A DNA stretch of 64,000 nucleotides from UBA7916 sp036121365 (GTDB taxonomy: Bacteria; Pseudomonadota; Gammaproteobacteria; Comchoanobacterales; Comchoanobacteraceae), in the NCBI GenBank assembly GCA_036121365.1, contig JAZAFR010000026.1, positions 1 to 64,000 on the forward strand, read 5' to 3'. Below, in pieces: positions 17,237-25,463 of this stretch (its first letter is position 1; the number at the start of each line of letters is the position of its first letter). The position numbers were made by a program, and so were the translations under genes. The notes beneath the pieces are model-generated. The model did not search any database, was not told where the DNA came from, and saw nothing but the letters and a program-made list of their open reading frames with translations.

Positions 17237-17860
17237 ATGACGGGTTTAATAGGAATTAAATGTGGAACAAGCCGACTGGTGAATGAATCAGGTGAGACAA
17301 ATCAAGTTACTGTGATTCTAGTTCAGCCTAATTATGTCACTGGGAAGAAAGAGGGCAACTCTTTGCAATTGGCAAGTATTCCAAAAAAGAAATCGGTAGG
17401 TCGCTGTGAAGCAGGACAATTTAAAAAGTTAAATATAGATCCTCAATCTAAGATTCGTGAATTTGTTTTTTCCAAGGAGAATTATGAAAAACATGAGTTG
17501 GGTTCACAGTTAGACGTAGACGCAATGTCTTCTGTTGGTGTTGTTTCAGTAACAGGGACTTCCATCGGTAAGGGTTTTGCTGGATGTGTTAAGAGATGGA
17601 ATTTCAGTATGCAAAGAGCAACGCATGGTAACTCGTTGTCACATAGAGCGCCTGGATCAATCGGACAGTGTCAAGATCCTGGTCGTGTTATTAAAGGTAA
17701 AAAGATGGCAGGTAGGCTTGGTGGTGTGCAAAGGACGGTTAAAGGTCTAAAAGTTATGCGTATTGATAAAGAGAAGGGTTTGTTGATTGTTAAAGGGTCA
17801 GTGCCTGGTTATGATGGCTCTGTTGTTTATGTCAGAGAACAGAAAGAAGCGGGTAAATAG
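17237..17860 (+). CDS. rplC: 50S ribosomal protein L3
   Basis: Early 50S assembly protein reaching toward the peptidyl transferase centre. The 207 residues contain TGTSIGKGFAGCVKRWNF, HRAPGSIGQCQDPGRVIKG and KKMAGRLGG. The Gln in GSIGQCQ corresponds to the glutamine methylated by PrmB in E. coli. It lies between rpsJ and rplD in the standard order. Confidence 0.97.
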   Translation: MTGLIGIKCGTSRLVNESGETNQVTVILVQPNYVTGKKEGNSLQLASIPKKKSVGRCEAGQFKKLNIDPQSKIREFVFSKENYEKHELGSQLDVDAMSSVGVVSVTGTSIGKGFAGCVKRWNFSMQRATHGNSLSHRAPGSIGQCQDPGRVIKGKKMAGRLGGVQRTVKGLKVMRIDKEKGLLIVKGSVPGYDGSVVYVREQKEAGK

Positions 17861-17868
17861 GAGTAACA

Positions 17869-18501
17869 ATGAAATTAGAATTGCAATCGTTTAATGCAGA
17901 GAAAAAGAAGGCTCTTGGCCAGATAGATCTAGCAGATAGTGTTTTTGGTGTAGAAAACAACGCTGGTCTCGTTCATCAAGTTATTACGACGCACATGACG
18001 CGTTCACGCCAAGGAACCAGAGCAACCAAAAATCGAACAATGGTTAGAGGCGGTGGTAAGAAGCCATGGAGGCAGAAGGGGACAGGACGTGCTCGAGCTG
18101 GTACAAGTTCAAGCCCTATATGGGTAGGCGGTGGTCACACATTTGCCAAAACTCCCTACGATTATAGTAAAGGTATGAAGTTGAACAAGAAAGTATACCG
18201 ACTCGGTATCAAATGTATTCTTTCAGAGCAAGTCAAACAGGGTAAGTTAAAAGTTGTTGACAGCTTGGCTATAGAGAGCCATAAAACAAAAGACTTTGTT
18301 GGACTTCTGCAAAAATTTGGTGAAGAGAAAGTGTTGTTTATTACTGAGGACGTTAATAAGTCACTGTATTTGGCAACAAGAAATATTCCGAATGTATATT
18401 GTATAACTCCAAGTGAGATAGATCCAGTGATTCTATACCAGGCACCGGTGATTATAGTTACTAAAACTGCATTGGAACAAATTACGGAGAACTTATCATG
18501 A
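17869..18501 (+). CDS. rplD: 50S ribosomal protein L4
   Basis: Its extended loop lines the exit tunnel. In E. coli it also represses the S10 operon. The 210 residues include the loop RQGTRATKNRTMVRGGGKKP and WRQKGTGRARAG. The stop overlaps the rplW start by 4 nt (ATGA). Any L4-dependent leader control would have to act upstream; I found no recognisable S10-leader structure in the 12-nt fusA-rpsJ gap. Confidence 0.97.
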   Translation: MKLELQSFNAEKKKALGQIDLADSVFGVENNAGLVHQVITTHMTRSRQGTRATKNRTMVRGGGKKPWRQKGTGRARAGTSSSPIWVGGGHTFAKTPYDYSKGMKLNKKVYRLGIKCILSEQVKQGKLKVVDSLAIESHKTKDFVGLLQKFGEEKVLFITEDVNKSLYLATRNIPNVYCITPSEIDPVILYQAPVIIVTKTALEQITENLS

Positions 18502-18812
18502 CAGCAATTAAAAACGAAATATTGTTAGATGTTTTGATTACACCTTATGTAACTGAAAAGACTATGCGACAAGCAGATAAAAACATTCACGTTTTTAAAG
18601 TTAGAATGGACGCAACAAAAGGTCGAATAAGCCAAGCATGTGAGTTGTTGTATGGCGCTAAGCCAGTGTCTGTGCGAACCATGACTTATAAGCCAGTTGC
18701 AAAGAAAAACATGCGAGGCATCAAGACTGAGAAGCGTTACAAGAAGGCCATAGTGAGAATGGAAGAATCTGTCAGTATTGATATTAATAAGCGTATATCT
18801 GAGGAGAAATAA
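18498..18812 (+). CDS. rplW: 50S ribosomal protein L23
   Basis: Tunnel-exit protein that docks trigger factor, SRP and SecYEG. The 104 residues show VLITPYVTEKTMRQADKN and VFKVRMDATKGRISQACELL. ATG overlaps the rplD stop by 4 nt and the stop lies 1 nt before the GTG of rplB, so this segment looks translationally coupled. Confidence 0.96.
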   Translation: MTAIKNEILLDVLITPYVTEKTMRQADKNIHVFKVRMDATKGRISQACELLYGAKPVSVRTMTYKPVAKKNMRGIKTEKRYKKAIVRMEESVSIDINKRISEEK

Positions 18813-18813
18813 G

Positions 18814-19665
18814 GTGACCACACTAATCAAAAAGCATAAACCCACTTCACCAGGACAGCGTGGTAAAGTATCAGTTATACACACTCATTTGTATAAGGGT
18901 AGGCCATTGGCAAGATTGATCGATAGTGATCATAAGAGCAAATTCGGCAGAAATAACAACGGGCGAATCACAACACGTCACAAAAGTGGACCTTTGGGCA
19001 AGAGAAAGTTGTACAGAGTCGTAGACTTCAAGCGGACTAAAGATGGTGTACCAGCTAAGGTTTCAAGAATAGAATACTGCCCATTCAGAACAGCTCATTT
19101 GGCGTTGTTGTCATACTCGGACGGTGACTGGGCTTATATACTTGCACCACATGGCACTATGCCCGGAGATTCTGTTATGTCAGGTGAAAGTGCACCGATT
19201 GAAAGAGGTAACAGTATGCCGATGAGCGCAATTCCTCAAGGTAGTATCATTCATGCAATAGAAATGAAGCCAGGTAAAGGAGCTCAGATGGCAAGATCTG
19301 CAGGAACTTCTGCAACTTTGGTAGCAAAAGATGGTGGTTATGCAGTTTTGAGACTGCGCTCTGGAGAGATTAGAAAGGTTTTATTGAGTTGTAGAGCGAC
19401 ATTGGGTGAAGTTTCAAACCCTAAGCATAACTTGATCAAAAGGGGTAAAGCTGGTGTTTCACGACATATGGGAATCAGGCCAACAGTTAGAGGTGTTGCA
19501 ATGAATCCAATAGATCATCCGCATGGAGGTGGTGAAGGAAGAACTTCAGGGGGCAGACATCCTTGTTCACCTACCGGTTTGCAAACCAAAGGTAAAAAGA
19601 CAAGGTCTTGTAAACGTACTGACAATATGATTGTTAAGCGTAGAAGCAAGAAGAAGAGGAGATAA
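18814..19665 (+). CDS. rplB: 50S ribosomal protein L2
   Basis: Highly conserved 23S rRNA-binding protein near the peptidyl transferase centre, with 283 residues. The C-terminal signature VAMNPIDHPHGGGEGRTSGG contains the histidine implicated in ribosome activity. I chose GTG 18814 because it follows GAGGAGAAATAAG and directly abuts the rplW stop. The longer open frame starting at 18778 would overlap rplW. Mature sequence begins (M)TTLIKKHKPTSPG. Confidence 0.95.
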   Translation: MTTLIKKHKPTSPGQRGKVSVIHTHLYKGRPLARLIDSDHKSKFGRNNNGRITTRHKSGPLGKRKLYRVVDFKRTKDGVPAKVSRIEYCPFRTAHLALLSYSDGDWAYILAPHGTMPGDSVMSGESAPIERGNSMPMSAIPQGSIIHAIEMKPGKGAQMARSAGTSATLVAKDGGYAVLRLRSGEIRKVLLSCRATLGEVSNPKHNLIKRGKAGVSRHMGIRPTVRGVAMNPIDHPHGGGEGRTSGGRHPCSPTGLQTKGKKTRSCKRTDNMIVKRRSKKKRR

Positions 19666-19668
19666 GAT

Positions 19669-19938
19669 ATGGCAAGATCATTAAAAAAAGGCCCACACGT
19701 ATCAGGTCGTTTGTTAAAGAAAGTTTTTAAGTCGCAAGAATCAGGAAGTCAAGCTCCGATTAAAACTAGAGACAGAAATTGTACAATCATACCTGATTTT
19801 GTTGGCATGAAGTTTCTTGTACATAATGGACGTAATTATGTACCAGTATTTATTTTGAGTGAGATGGTGGGTAAGAAACTTGGAATGTATGCACTGACGA
19901 GGCTATTTAAAGAACATTCAGGCGATAGGAAATCATAA
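19669..19938 (+). CDS. rpsS: 30S ribosomal protein S19
   Basis: 30S head protein that forms bridge B1a and contacts S13. The 89 residues begin MARSLKKGPHVSGRLLKKVF and include TIIPDFVGMKFLVHNGRNYVP. It starts 3 nt after rplB and is followed by rplV after 12 nt. Confidence 0.97.
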   Translation: MARSLKKGPHVSGRLLKKVFKSQESGSQAPIKTRDRNCTIIPDFVGMKFLVHNGRNYVPVFILSEMVGKKLGMYALTRLFKEHSGDRKS

Positions 19939-19950
19939 GAGGACAGTATT

Positions 19951-20316
19951 ATGCAGACGAGAGCAGTTACAAAAGGGGTCAGAATTTCACCTTTAAAGGC
20001 AAGAATTGTTGCCAATAAAATACGTGGAATGCATGTATCTAAAGCCATAGATTTACTTGAGCATTCTCCCAAAAAAGCAGCAAAGCATTTACTAAAGACA
20101 TTGCTATCAGCAATGGCCAATGCTGAGAATAATCATGATTTAGATATTGATGATTTGTTCATACAAAGTATTTGTATTGATCAAGGTCCAGTCATGAAGC
20201 GTATGATGCCAAGAGCAAAAGGACGCGGAGACAGGATATTAAAGCCTTCTAGCCACATGACAGTTGTTGTGGGGATAGAAGCAGAGAAAACAAGACGTGT
20301 GACAGGAGATAATTAG
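19951..20316 (+). CDS. rplV: 50S ribosomal protein L22
   Basis: Its beta-hairpin forms part of the nascent-peptide tunnel, opposite L4. The 121 residues (about 10 more than in E. coli) include GVRISPLKARIVANKIRG and the loop MKRMMPRAKGRGDRILKPSS. It directly abuts rpsC, whose ATG follows the TAG stop with no gap. Confidence 0.96.
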   Translation: MQTRAVTKGVRISPLKARIVANKIRGMHVSKAIDLLEHSPKKAAKHLLKTLLSAMANAENNHDLDIDDLFIQSICIDQGPVMKRMMPRAKGRGDRILKPSSHMTVVVGIEAEKTRRVTGDN

Positions 20317-20970
20317 ATGGGACAAAAGAAAAGCCCTTTGGCGCTTAGACAAGGTATCAATAGAAACTCATCATCGTTGTGGTATGCACACCCAAGAGTT
20401 TACAAGGATCATATTGTAGAAGATTGTAAGATACGTAACTACCTTCAGAAAAATTATCACAGTGCTGCAATCAGAGAAATTTTTATTCAACGCTCTTCAC
20501 AGAGCCTACAAGTGCGTATCATATGTGCTAGACCGGGATTAATCATTGGTAAAAAGGGATCTGATGTTGATAAGGCGAAATACAGTGTCTCTGCAATCAT
20601 TCGACAGCCAGTGCACTTGACTGTTGAGGAAGAAAAGAAGCCAGATTTATCAGCGAAGATTGTTGCTGAAGCTGTTGCTTCGCAGCTCGAAAGACGAGTT
20701 GCATTTCGGAAGGCAATGAAGCGTTCTGTGCAATCAACCATGAGGGCTGGAGCTAGTGGCGTTAAAATCATGGTTAGCGGAAGATTGAATGGTGCTGAAA
20801 TTGCAAGAAGCGAAAAATATTTAGAAGGTAGATTACCTTTGCATACTTTTAAAGCAGATATTGATTACTATATCGCTACAGCGAGTACAACCTATGGTAT
20901 CATTGGTGTCAAAGTGTGGATTTATAGAGATAAAGTTAAACCTAAGAGAAAGACTAAGGAAGAGGGGTAA
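20317..20970 (+). CDS. rpsC: 30S ribosomal protein S3
   Basis: mRNA-entry-site protein with a type II KH domain. The 217 residues show the GXXG loop in GLIIGKKGSDVDK and the C-terminal region MKRSVQSTMRAGASGVKIMV followed by SGRLNGAEIARSE. It is somewhat shorter at the C-terminus than E. coli S3 (233). The ATG immediately follows the rplV stop. Confidence 0.97.
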   Translation: MGQKKSPLALRQGINRNSSSLWYAHPRVYKDHIVEDCKIRNYLQKNYHSAAIREIFIQRSSQSLQVRIICARPGLIIGKKGSDVDKAKYSVSAIIRQPVHLTVEEEKKPDLSAKIVAEAVASQLERRVAFRKAMKRSVQSTMRAGASGVKIMVSGRLNGAEIARSEKYLEGRLPLHTFKADIDYYIATASTTYGIIGVKVWIYRDKVKPKRKTKEEG

Positions 20971-20973
20971 TAG

Positions 20974-21399
20974 ATGTTACAGCCTAAGAACAGAAAGTAC
21001 CGTAAGGACTTTAAAGGAAATAGCGGAAAGATATTAGGAAAGGCAAAGAATCCTAATGTGTGCTTTGGTGACTATGGGATGCAATCTACACAGGCCAGTC
21101 GCTTGACAGGTCGTCAGATAGAGGCTGCAAGACGTGTCATCAGCCGATCTTTGAAACGTCAAGGTAAAGTTTGGATTAGGGTTTTTCCTGATAAGCCTAT
21201 TACCAGTAAGCCACTAGAAGTAAGACAGGGTAAGGGAAAGGGTAACGTTGAGTATTACGTTTTCCTAGTTAAGCCAGGCACTGTTATATTTGAAATAGCA
21301 GGTGTTTCAGAAGATGTTGCTAGAGCTGCTATAAGATCTGCAGGTGGGAAGATGCCGTTTAAGACGAAATTTATAACAAGTGATAAGGTGAGTGTATAA
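20974..21399 (+). CDS. rplP: 50S ribosomal protein L16
   Basis: Organises the A-site architecture of the 50S subunit. The 141 residues include QIEAARRVISRSLKRQGKVW and RVFPDKPITSKPLEVRQGKG. The stop codon overlaps the rpmC ATG by one base (TAATG), as is common in this gene pair. Confidence 0.97.
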   Translation: MLQPKNRKYRKDFKGNSGKILGKAKNPNVCFGDYGMQSTQASRLTGRQIEAARRVISRSLKRQGKVWIRVFPDKPITSKPLEVRQGKGKGNVEYYVFLVKPGTVIFEIAGVSEDVARAAIRSAGGKMPFKTKFITSDKVSV

Positions 21400-21587
21400 T
21401 GAAAGAGTTAAGGGACAAATCAGTTGCTGATTTAGAGGCTAAGGTAATTGAAAATAAAAAACTACTTTTGGATTTAAGATTTCAGAAAAATTTGGGAAAT
21501 CAGGTGAAAACTCACATGTTTCGAAAGCTAAAACGTCAGAATGCGAAAATCAAAACTTTATTAACTGAGAGAGAGTGTCATGAGTAA
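21399..21587 (+). CDS. rpmC: 50S ribosomal protein L29
   Basis: Small helical-hairpin protein at the tunnel exit beside L23. The 62 residues include MKELRDKSVADLEAKVIENK and LLLDLRFQKNLGNQV. It overlaps rplP by 1 nt at the start and rpsQ by 8 nt at the end. Confidence 0.95.
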   Translation: MKELRDKSVADLEAKVIENKKLLLDLRFQKNLGNQVKTHMFRKLKRQNAKIKTLLTERECHE

Positions 21588-21852
21588 GAGAAAGAGCGCA
21601 ATAGTAGGAGTAGTTGAAAGCGTATCGCCGAAATCACTAGTTGTTGTAGTAAAACGTAAAGAGAAGAATTGGCTTGGGAAATATGTAGCAAAATCATCTA
21701 AGTTGCATGTGCATGATGAAAAATCAGAAGCAAGTAAGGGTGACATCGTAAAAATGGTTCCGTCAAGACCTCACTCTAAACAAAAGACATGGGAACTGGA
21801 TTCAGTTCTAGAGAAAAGTGTTGAAGATATTACAGAAAAGGGGGCAATATAA
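21580..21852 (+). CDS. rpsQ: 30S ribosomal protein S17
   Basis: OB-fold primary binding protein of the 16S 5' domain. The 90 residues include GVVESVSPKSLVVVVKRKEK and VHDEKSEASKGDIVKMVPSRP. It starts inside the end of rpmC (8-nt overlap) and its stop overlaps the rplN ATG by 1 nt. Confidence 0.95.
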   Translation: MSKRKSAIVGVVESVSPKSLVVVVKRKEKNWLGKYVAKSSKLHVHDEKSEASKGDIVKMVPSRPHSKQKTWELDSVLEKSVEDITEKGAI

Positions 21853-22217
21853 TGATTCAGGAAGGAACTTCATTGACTGTTGCTGATAACTCTGGCGCAA
21901 AGCGTGTTGTTTGCATCAAGGTTTTAGGTGGGTCTAAGAGAAGGTATGCACGTGTCGGTGATGTGATACGTATTACTGTTAAAGAGTGTATTCCAAGAAG
22001 TCGTGTTAAAAAGGGTGAGGTGATGTTTGCTGTTGTCGTCAGAACAAAAAGTCGTATCAACCGTAAAGACAATGCTCGAATATCTTTTGATAGCAATTCG
22101 GTAGTGATACTCAACGCGCAGAAACAGCCTTTGGGTACACGTGTTTTTGGTCCTGTCAGTCGCGAGCTTCGTGATACGTATATGCGTATTATTTCTCTAG
22201 CTCCAGAAGTATTATAG
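21852..22217 (+). CDS. rplN: 50S ribosomal protein L14
   Basis: Subunit-interface protein that forms bridge B5/B8 and binds the silencing factor RsfS. The 121 residues include MIQEGTSLTVADNSGAKRVV, CIKVLGGSKRRYARVGDVI and GPVSRELRD. First gene of the spc block, with no break from the S10 block. Confidence 0.98.
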   Translation: MIQEGTSLTVADNSGAKRVVCIKVLGGSKRRYARVGDVIRITVKECIPRSRVKKGEVMFAVVVRTKSRINRKDNARISFDSNSVVILNAQKQPLGTRVFGPVSRELRDTYMRIISLAPEVL

Positions 22218-22228
22218 GAGGATATGGA

Positions 22229-22549
22229 ATGACGTTAAAGCGTATAAGAAAGAATGATACAGTGATGTTAATTGCCGGTAAAGATAAAGGAAAGACTGGA
22301 GAAGTGTTAAAGATCGATGGTGACAAAGTTTTGGTCTCTGGCCTTAATATGGTGACACACTATATAAAAAGAGATCAGCAACGCGGTATTGAGGGTTCAT
22401 TAACGAAGAAGGAAGCTCCGATTCACGTTTCTAATGTTGCGTATTTTGATAAAAAGTCTAAAAAAATTGTAAAAATAGGGATCAAAGTGCTATCGGACGG
22501 GAAGAAAATCCGGTATAATAAGTCCACAAAAAAAGAGGTGAGTGAGTAA
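22229..22549 (+). CDS. rplX: 50S ribosomal protein L24
   Basis: Assembly-initiator protein with a KOW motif, visible as IRKNDTVMLIAGKDKGKTGE. It has 106 residues. It is preceded by AGGAGGATATGG, one of the strongest ribosome-binding sites here, and followed immediately by rplE. Confidence 0.96.
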   Translation: MTLKRIRKNDTVMLIAGKDKGKTGEVLKIDGDKVLVSGLNMVTHYIKRDQQRGIEGSLTKKEAPIHVSNVAYFDKKSKKIVKIGIKVLSDGKKIRYNKSTKKEVSE

Positions 22550-22550
22550 G

Positions 22551-23114
22551 ATGGGATTAAGGGAGCAGTATTACAGTCAGATTCTGCCACAGCTTAGAGA
22601 AGAGCTTGGTAATGACAGATCAGTTATGTCTATGCCTAGATTGGTTAAGATCACCTTAAATATGGGTGTTGGTCAGGCAAAAGATGACAAGAAGGTCTTA
22701 GAATATGCAGTTAGAGATATGTCTGAAATCTCTGGAAGAAAGCCTATCATCACAATCACTGGTCGATCAGAAGCTGGCTTCAAAATCCGTGAAGGCTGGC
22801 CTATTGGATGTAAGGTCACACTGAGGAAAGATAGAATGTATGAATTCTTGGACAATTATGTATCTATTGTATGTCCAAAAATGAGAGATTTTAAGGGATA
22901 CAGCGTGAAGTCATTTGACAAGCAAGGTAATTTCAATATTGGTGTGAAAGAGCAGATTGTATTTAGCGAGATTCGCTATGATAAGATAGACAAAATTCGT
23001 GGATTGGATATGGCAATTACCATTTCTGCGCAGAATAACTATGAGGCTTTTCTATTATTGTCTAAGATGAATATGCCTTTTAGGGACAAACTAAACAAAG
23101 AAGAGGTAAAGTAA
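22551..23114 (+). CDS. rplE: 50S ribosomal protein L5
   Basis: 5S rRNA-binding protein of the central protuberance. The 187 residues include SMPRLVKITLNMGVGQAKDD, GRKPIITITGRSEAGFKIREG and FNIGVKEQIVFSEI. ATG 22551 is favoured because GAGGTG lies at suitable distance. An in-frame GTG at 22542 would overlap the rplX stop and has no proper spacing. The final A of its stop is the first base of the rpsN ATG. Confidence 0.94.
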   Translation: MGLREQYYSQILPQLREELGNDRSVMSMPRLVKITLNMGVGQAKDDKKVLEYAVRDMSEISGRKPIITITGRSEAGFKIREGWPIGCKVTLRKDRMYEFLDNYVSIVCPKMRDFKGYSVKSFDKQGNFNIGVKEQIVFSEIRYDKIDKIRGLDMAITISAQNNYEAFLLLSKMNMPFRDKLNKEEVK

Positions 23115-23431
23115 TGGCAAGAAGAGCAATGGAAGTGAAGTCCAGAAAGCAGTTGAAAATCATTTCTAATCAAGCTAGACAGAAAACACGGCAAGAGTTG
23201 AAAGATATCATATCAAGCGTGGATCCTAAGGTCACTACTGAGGATAAAATGCATGCTGCTTTTAAATTGCAGAAACGCCCTTTAAAGGAGTCGAAATCAC
23301 GTTACACCAATCGATGTCCACATTGTGGTAGAATACATGGTTATATTAGACGGTTTGGTATGTGTAGATGCTGTGTGAGAAAGTTTTTCTATCTGGCTGT
23401 TTTGCCAGGCGTGACAGCGTCGAGCTGGTAA
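23114..23431 (+). CDS. rpsN: 30S ribosomal protein S14, long form with intact zinc ribbon
   Basis: 30S head protein. At 105 residues it has the length and N-terminal helical part of long S14 (ELKDIISSVDPKVTTEDKMH). Its C-terminal half carries Cys68-x2-Cys71-x12-Cys84-x2-Cys87 (CPHCGRIHGYIRRFGMCRCC). That motif is the zinc-binding C+ pattern of the short 61-residue S14, whereas most long forms have lost the cysteines. The family C-terminus GVTASSW (usually GLKKASW) is present. Located between rplE and rpsH as expected. Confidence 0.95.
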   Translation: MARRAMEVKSRKQLKIISNQARQKTRQELKDIISSVDPKVTTEDKMHAAFKLQKRPLKESKSRYTNRCPHCGRIHGYIRRFGMCRCCVRKFFYLAVLPGVTASSW

Positions 23432-23445
23432 GGAGGTATTAGATA

Positions 23446-23859
23446 ATGAGTATGCAAGATTCCATAGCAGATATGTTTACTAGAATAAGAAATGCACAGG
23501 CAAGAAAAAAGCCAATTGTATGTTGTTATAAAACAAAATTTAAAGTTGCTATCTTAGAGGTTCTGAAAAGAGAAGGCTATATTGAAGGATTCGACTTTGA
23601 GGATGTTGACGGTATTTCAAATATTAGAATATTTTTAAAGTATTACATGGGTAAATCTGTGATCAGTAAGATTGCAAAAATAAGCAAATCAAGCCTACCT
23701 GTTTATAATTCTTTTGACAATATGCTCCCTGTCTGTAATGGCATGGGTATTCGAATAGTGTCAACTTCTAAGGGCCTTTATTCTGACAGAGAGTTGCGAG
23801 AAATGTTTGTTAAAAATCAGCATAAGCTTGGCGGCGAAGTGATAGGGGAGGTTCTGTAG
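23446..23859 (+). CDS. rpsH: 30S ribosomal protein S8
   Basis: Binds helix 21 of 16S rRNA. In E. coli it also represses the spc operon by binding near rplE. The 137 residues include MQDSIADMFTRIRNAQARKK and the C-terminal GIRIVSTSKGLYSDRE. ATG at 23446 or 23452 are both possible after AAGGAGGT. The C-terminal GEVI replaces the commoner GEIIC. Confidence 0.95.
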   Translation: MSMQDSIADMFTRIRNAQARKKPIVCCYKTKFKVAILEVLKREGYIEGFDFEDVDGISNIRIFLKYYMGKSVISKIAKISKSSLPVYNSFDNMLPVCNGMGIRIVSTSKGLYSDRELREMFVKNQHKLGGEVIGEVL

Positions 23860-23861
23860 TT

Positions 23862-24398
23862 ATGTCTAGAGTTGCGAAAAAATTGATTAAAATACCAGAG
23901 TCTGTACGTTTTAATTGTACTGATAATGTGATGACTGTTGAGAACGGTAACAAGAAACTTACTCAAGTGCTTGAAGATTCTGTTGAAATGATACAGACAG
24001 AAGAGGGTATTTCTTTTGCTCCTAAAGACAAATCTGGAAAAGCGTGTTGGGCAATGGCGGGGACTACAAGAGCATTACTTGCTAACATGATTACAGGGGT
24101 TACAGAAGGATTTAAAGTTCAACTTCAGCTAGTTGGGGTTGGTTATCGTGCTAAGCTAGAGGGCAGAAAAGTTGTATTTACTTTAGGAAAGAGTCACCCA
24201 GATGTCTTTCATTTGCCAGATCTCGTTGATATTCAGATTGAAAAAGATGTCAATCTTACATTGACTTCGATTGATAAGCAGTTGGTTGGGCAAGTTGCTG
24301 CAAACATGTTTGCTTTAAGAGTGCCTGATGCATACAAAGGAAAGGGTGTGAGAAAGGTTGGTGTTGTACTTAAATTGAAAGAGGTTAAGAAGAAATAA
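23862..24398 (+). CDS. rplF: 50S ribosomal protein L6
   Basis: Two-domain protein near the sarcin-ricin loop. The 178 residues include TRALLANMITGVTEGFKVQL, LVGVGYRAKLEGRKV and the C-terminal PDAYKGKGVRKVGV. Starts 2 nt after rpsH; its stop overlaps the rplR start by one base. Confidence 0.97.
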   Translation: MSRVAKKLIKIPESVRFNCTDNVMTVENGNKKLTQVLEDSVEMIQTEEGISFAPKDKSGKACWAMAGTTRALLANMITGVTEGFKVQLQLVGVGYRAKLEGRKVVFTLGKSHPDVFHLPDLVDIQIEKDVNLTLTSIDKQLVGQVAANMFALRVPDAYKGKGVRKVGVVLKLKEVKKK

Positions 24399-24748
24399 TG
24401 TCTATACGTTCTAAAAACAAAACACGGGCCGTCATCGCAGCTCAGGGTAAACATTCAGTGATAATAAACCGGACTAATAAGCATTTTTATGCGCAAGTAC
24501 TGTCTCCAGAGGGTACAGTTCTTGGAGGAGCATCGACGAAGAGTGCAGAAGTTATCAAGAAGATGAAGAAAAATTCTTCAAGTAATTGTATTTCTTCAAA
24601 GATCGTTGGTGAGTATGTTTGTGAATTGTTGAAAAAGCTAAAAATTGACAAGTTCGCTTTCAATCGTTCTGGGTATATATATCATGGTAGAGTTAAAGCC
24701 TTTGTGGAAGGTTTGTTTGGACAAGATGCTAAAAATACAGGGAAATAG
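24398..24748 (+). CDS. rplR: 50S ribosomal protein L18
   Basis: 5S rRNA-binding protein of the central protuberance. The 116 residues include KHSVIINRTNKHFYAQVLSP and the C-terminal FNRSGYIYHGRVKAFVEGL, matching the family [20 protein letters not shown] pattern. Confidence 0.96.
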   Translation: MSIRSKNKTRAVIAAQGKHSVIINRTNKHFYAQVLSPEGTVLGGASTKSAEVIKKMKKNSSSNCISSKIVGEYVCELLKKLKIDKFAFNRSGYIYHGRVKAFVEGLFGQDAKNTGK

Positions 24749-24750
24749 TG

Positions 24751-25296
24751 ATGAGTCAAGTATTAAACAATAAACAAGATGAGCAAACTTATGAATTACT
24801 TTCTGAGCTGGTTAGCTTGAGAAGGACTGCAAAAGTAGTTAGAGGTGGGCGAATATTTAGGTTTTCAGCAACTGTTGTGGTTGGTGACGGAGAAGGTCAA
24901 GTTGGTATTGGAAATGCCCATGGAATGGAAGTTTCATCTGCTTATCAAAAGGCTCAAAAGCAAGCTAGACAAGATATGGCAACGATAAAACTAACATCTG
25001 ATAACACAGTACAGCACACAATGATCACTAAATTTGGTGCAACCAAAGTTTTGATTAAGCCTGCACCAAAGGGTACTGGTATCATTGCTGGTGGTGCGAT
25101 GCGTCAGGTTTTCAAAGTGGCCGGAGTGGAAAATGTCCTAGGCAAAATTCTGGGATCATCTACTGCGCAAAACGTTGCGCGAGCCACTATTAAGAGCTTG
25201 CGGGAGATGAATGATCCCAGTAATATATCTGCCAAACGAGGTGTTACAGTAGGAACAGCTAAGCAAGGGAAGGAAGATGACAGTGAAGAAAATTAA
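24751..25296 (+). CDS. rpsE: 30S ribosomal protein S5
   Basis: Fidelity protein at the mRNA entry channel. The 181 residues contain SLRRTAKVVRGGRIFRFSA, VVVGDGEGQVGIGNAHGMEV and APKGTGIIAGGAMRQVFKVAG. ATG 24751 follows CAGGGAAATAGTG; an in-frame GTG at 24748 would overlap the rplR stop. The 3' end overlaps rpmD by 20 nt. The C-terminal tail is acidic and about 15 residues longer than in E. coli. Confidence 0.95.
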   Translation: MSQVLNNKQDEQTYELLSELVSLRRTAKVVRGGRIFRFSATVVVGDGEGQVGIGNAHGMEVSSAYQKAQKQARQDMATIKLTSDNTVQHTMITKFGATKVLIKPAPKGTGIIAGGAMRQVFKVAGVENVLGKILGSSTAQNVARATIKSLREMNDPSNISAKRGVTVGTAKQGKEDDSEEN

Positions 25297-25462
25297 AGTA
25301 CAGCTGGTTAAAAGTGTGATATCTTGTAACCAAAGACAGAGAGCCTGTGTTGTTGGTTTGGGTTTAAGGAAGCTAAACTCTACTCGTGTGCTTGAGAAAA
25401 CACCAGCAGTGATGGGAATGATTAATAAAGTTAATTTCTTGCTTAAAACAGAAGAGGTATAA
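25277..25462 (+). CDS. rpmD: 50S ribosomal protein L30
   Basis: Small 50S protein of 61 residues. KIKVQLVKSVISCNQRQRAC and VVGLGLRKLNSTRVLEKTPA match the L30 signature (GLGLRRLNSTVELEDTP in relatives). It starts inside rpsE, with GGGAAGGAAG as ribosome-binding site, and ends 1 nt before rplO. Confidence 0.94.
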   Translation: MTVKKIKVQLVKSVISCNQRQRACVVGLGLRKLNSTRVLEKTPAVMGMINKVNFLLKTEEV

Positions 25463-25463
25463 A

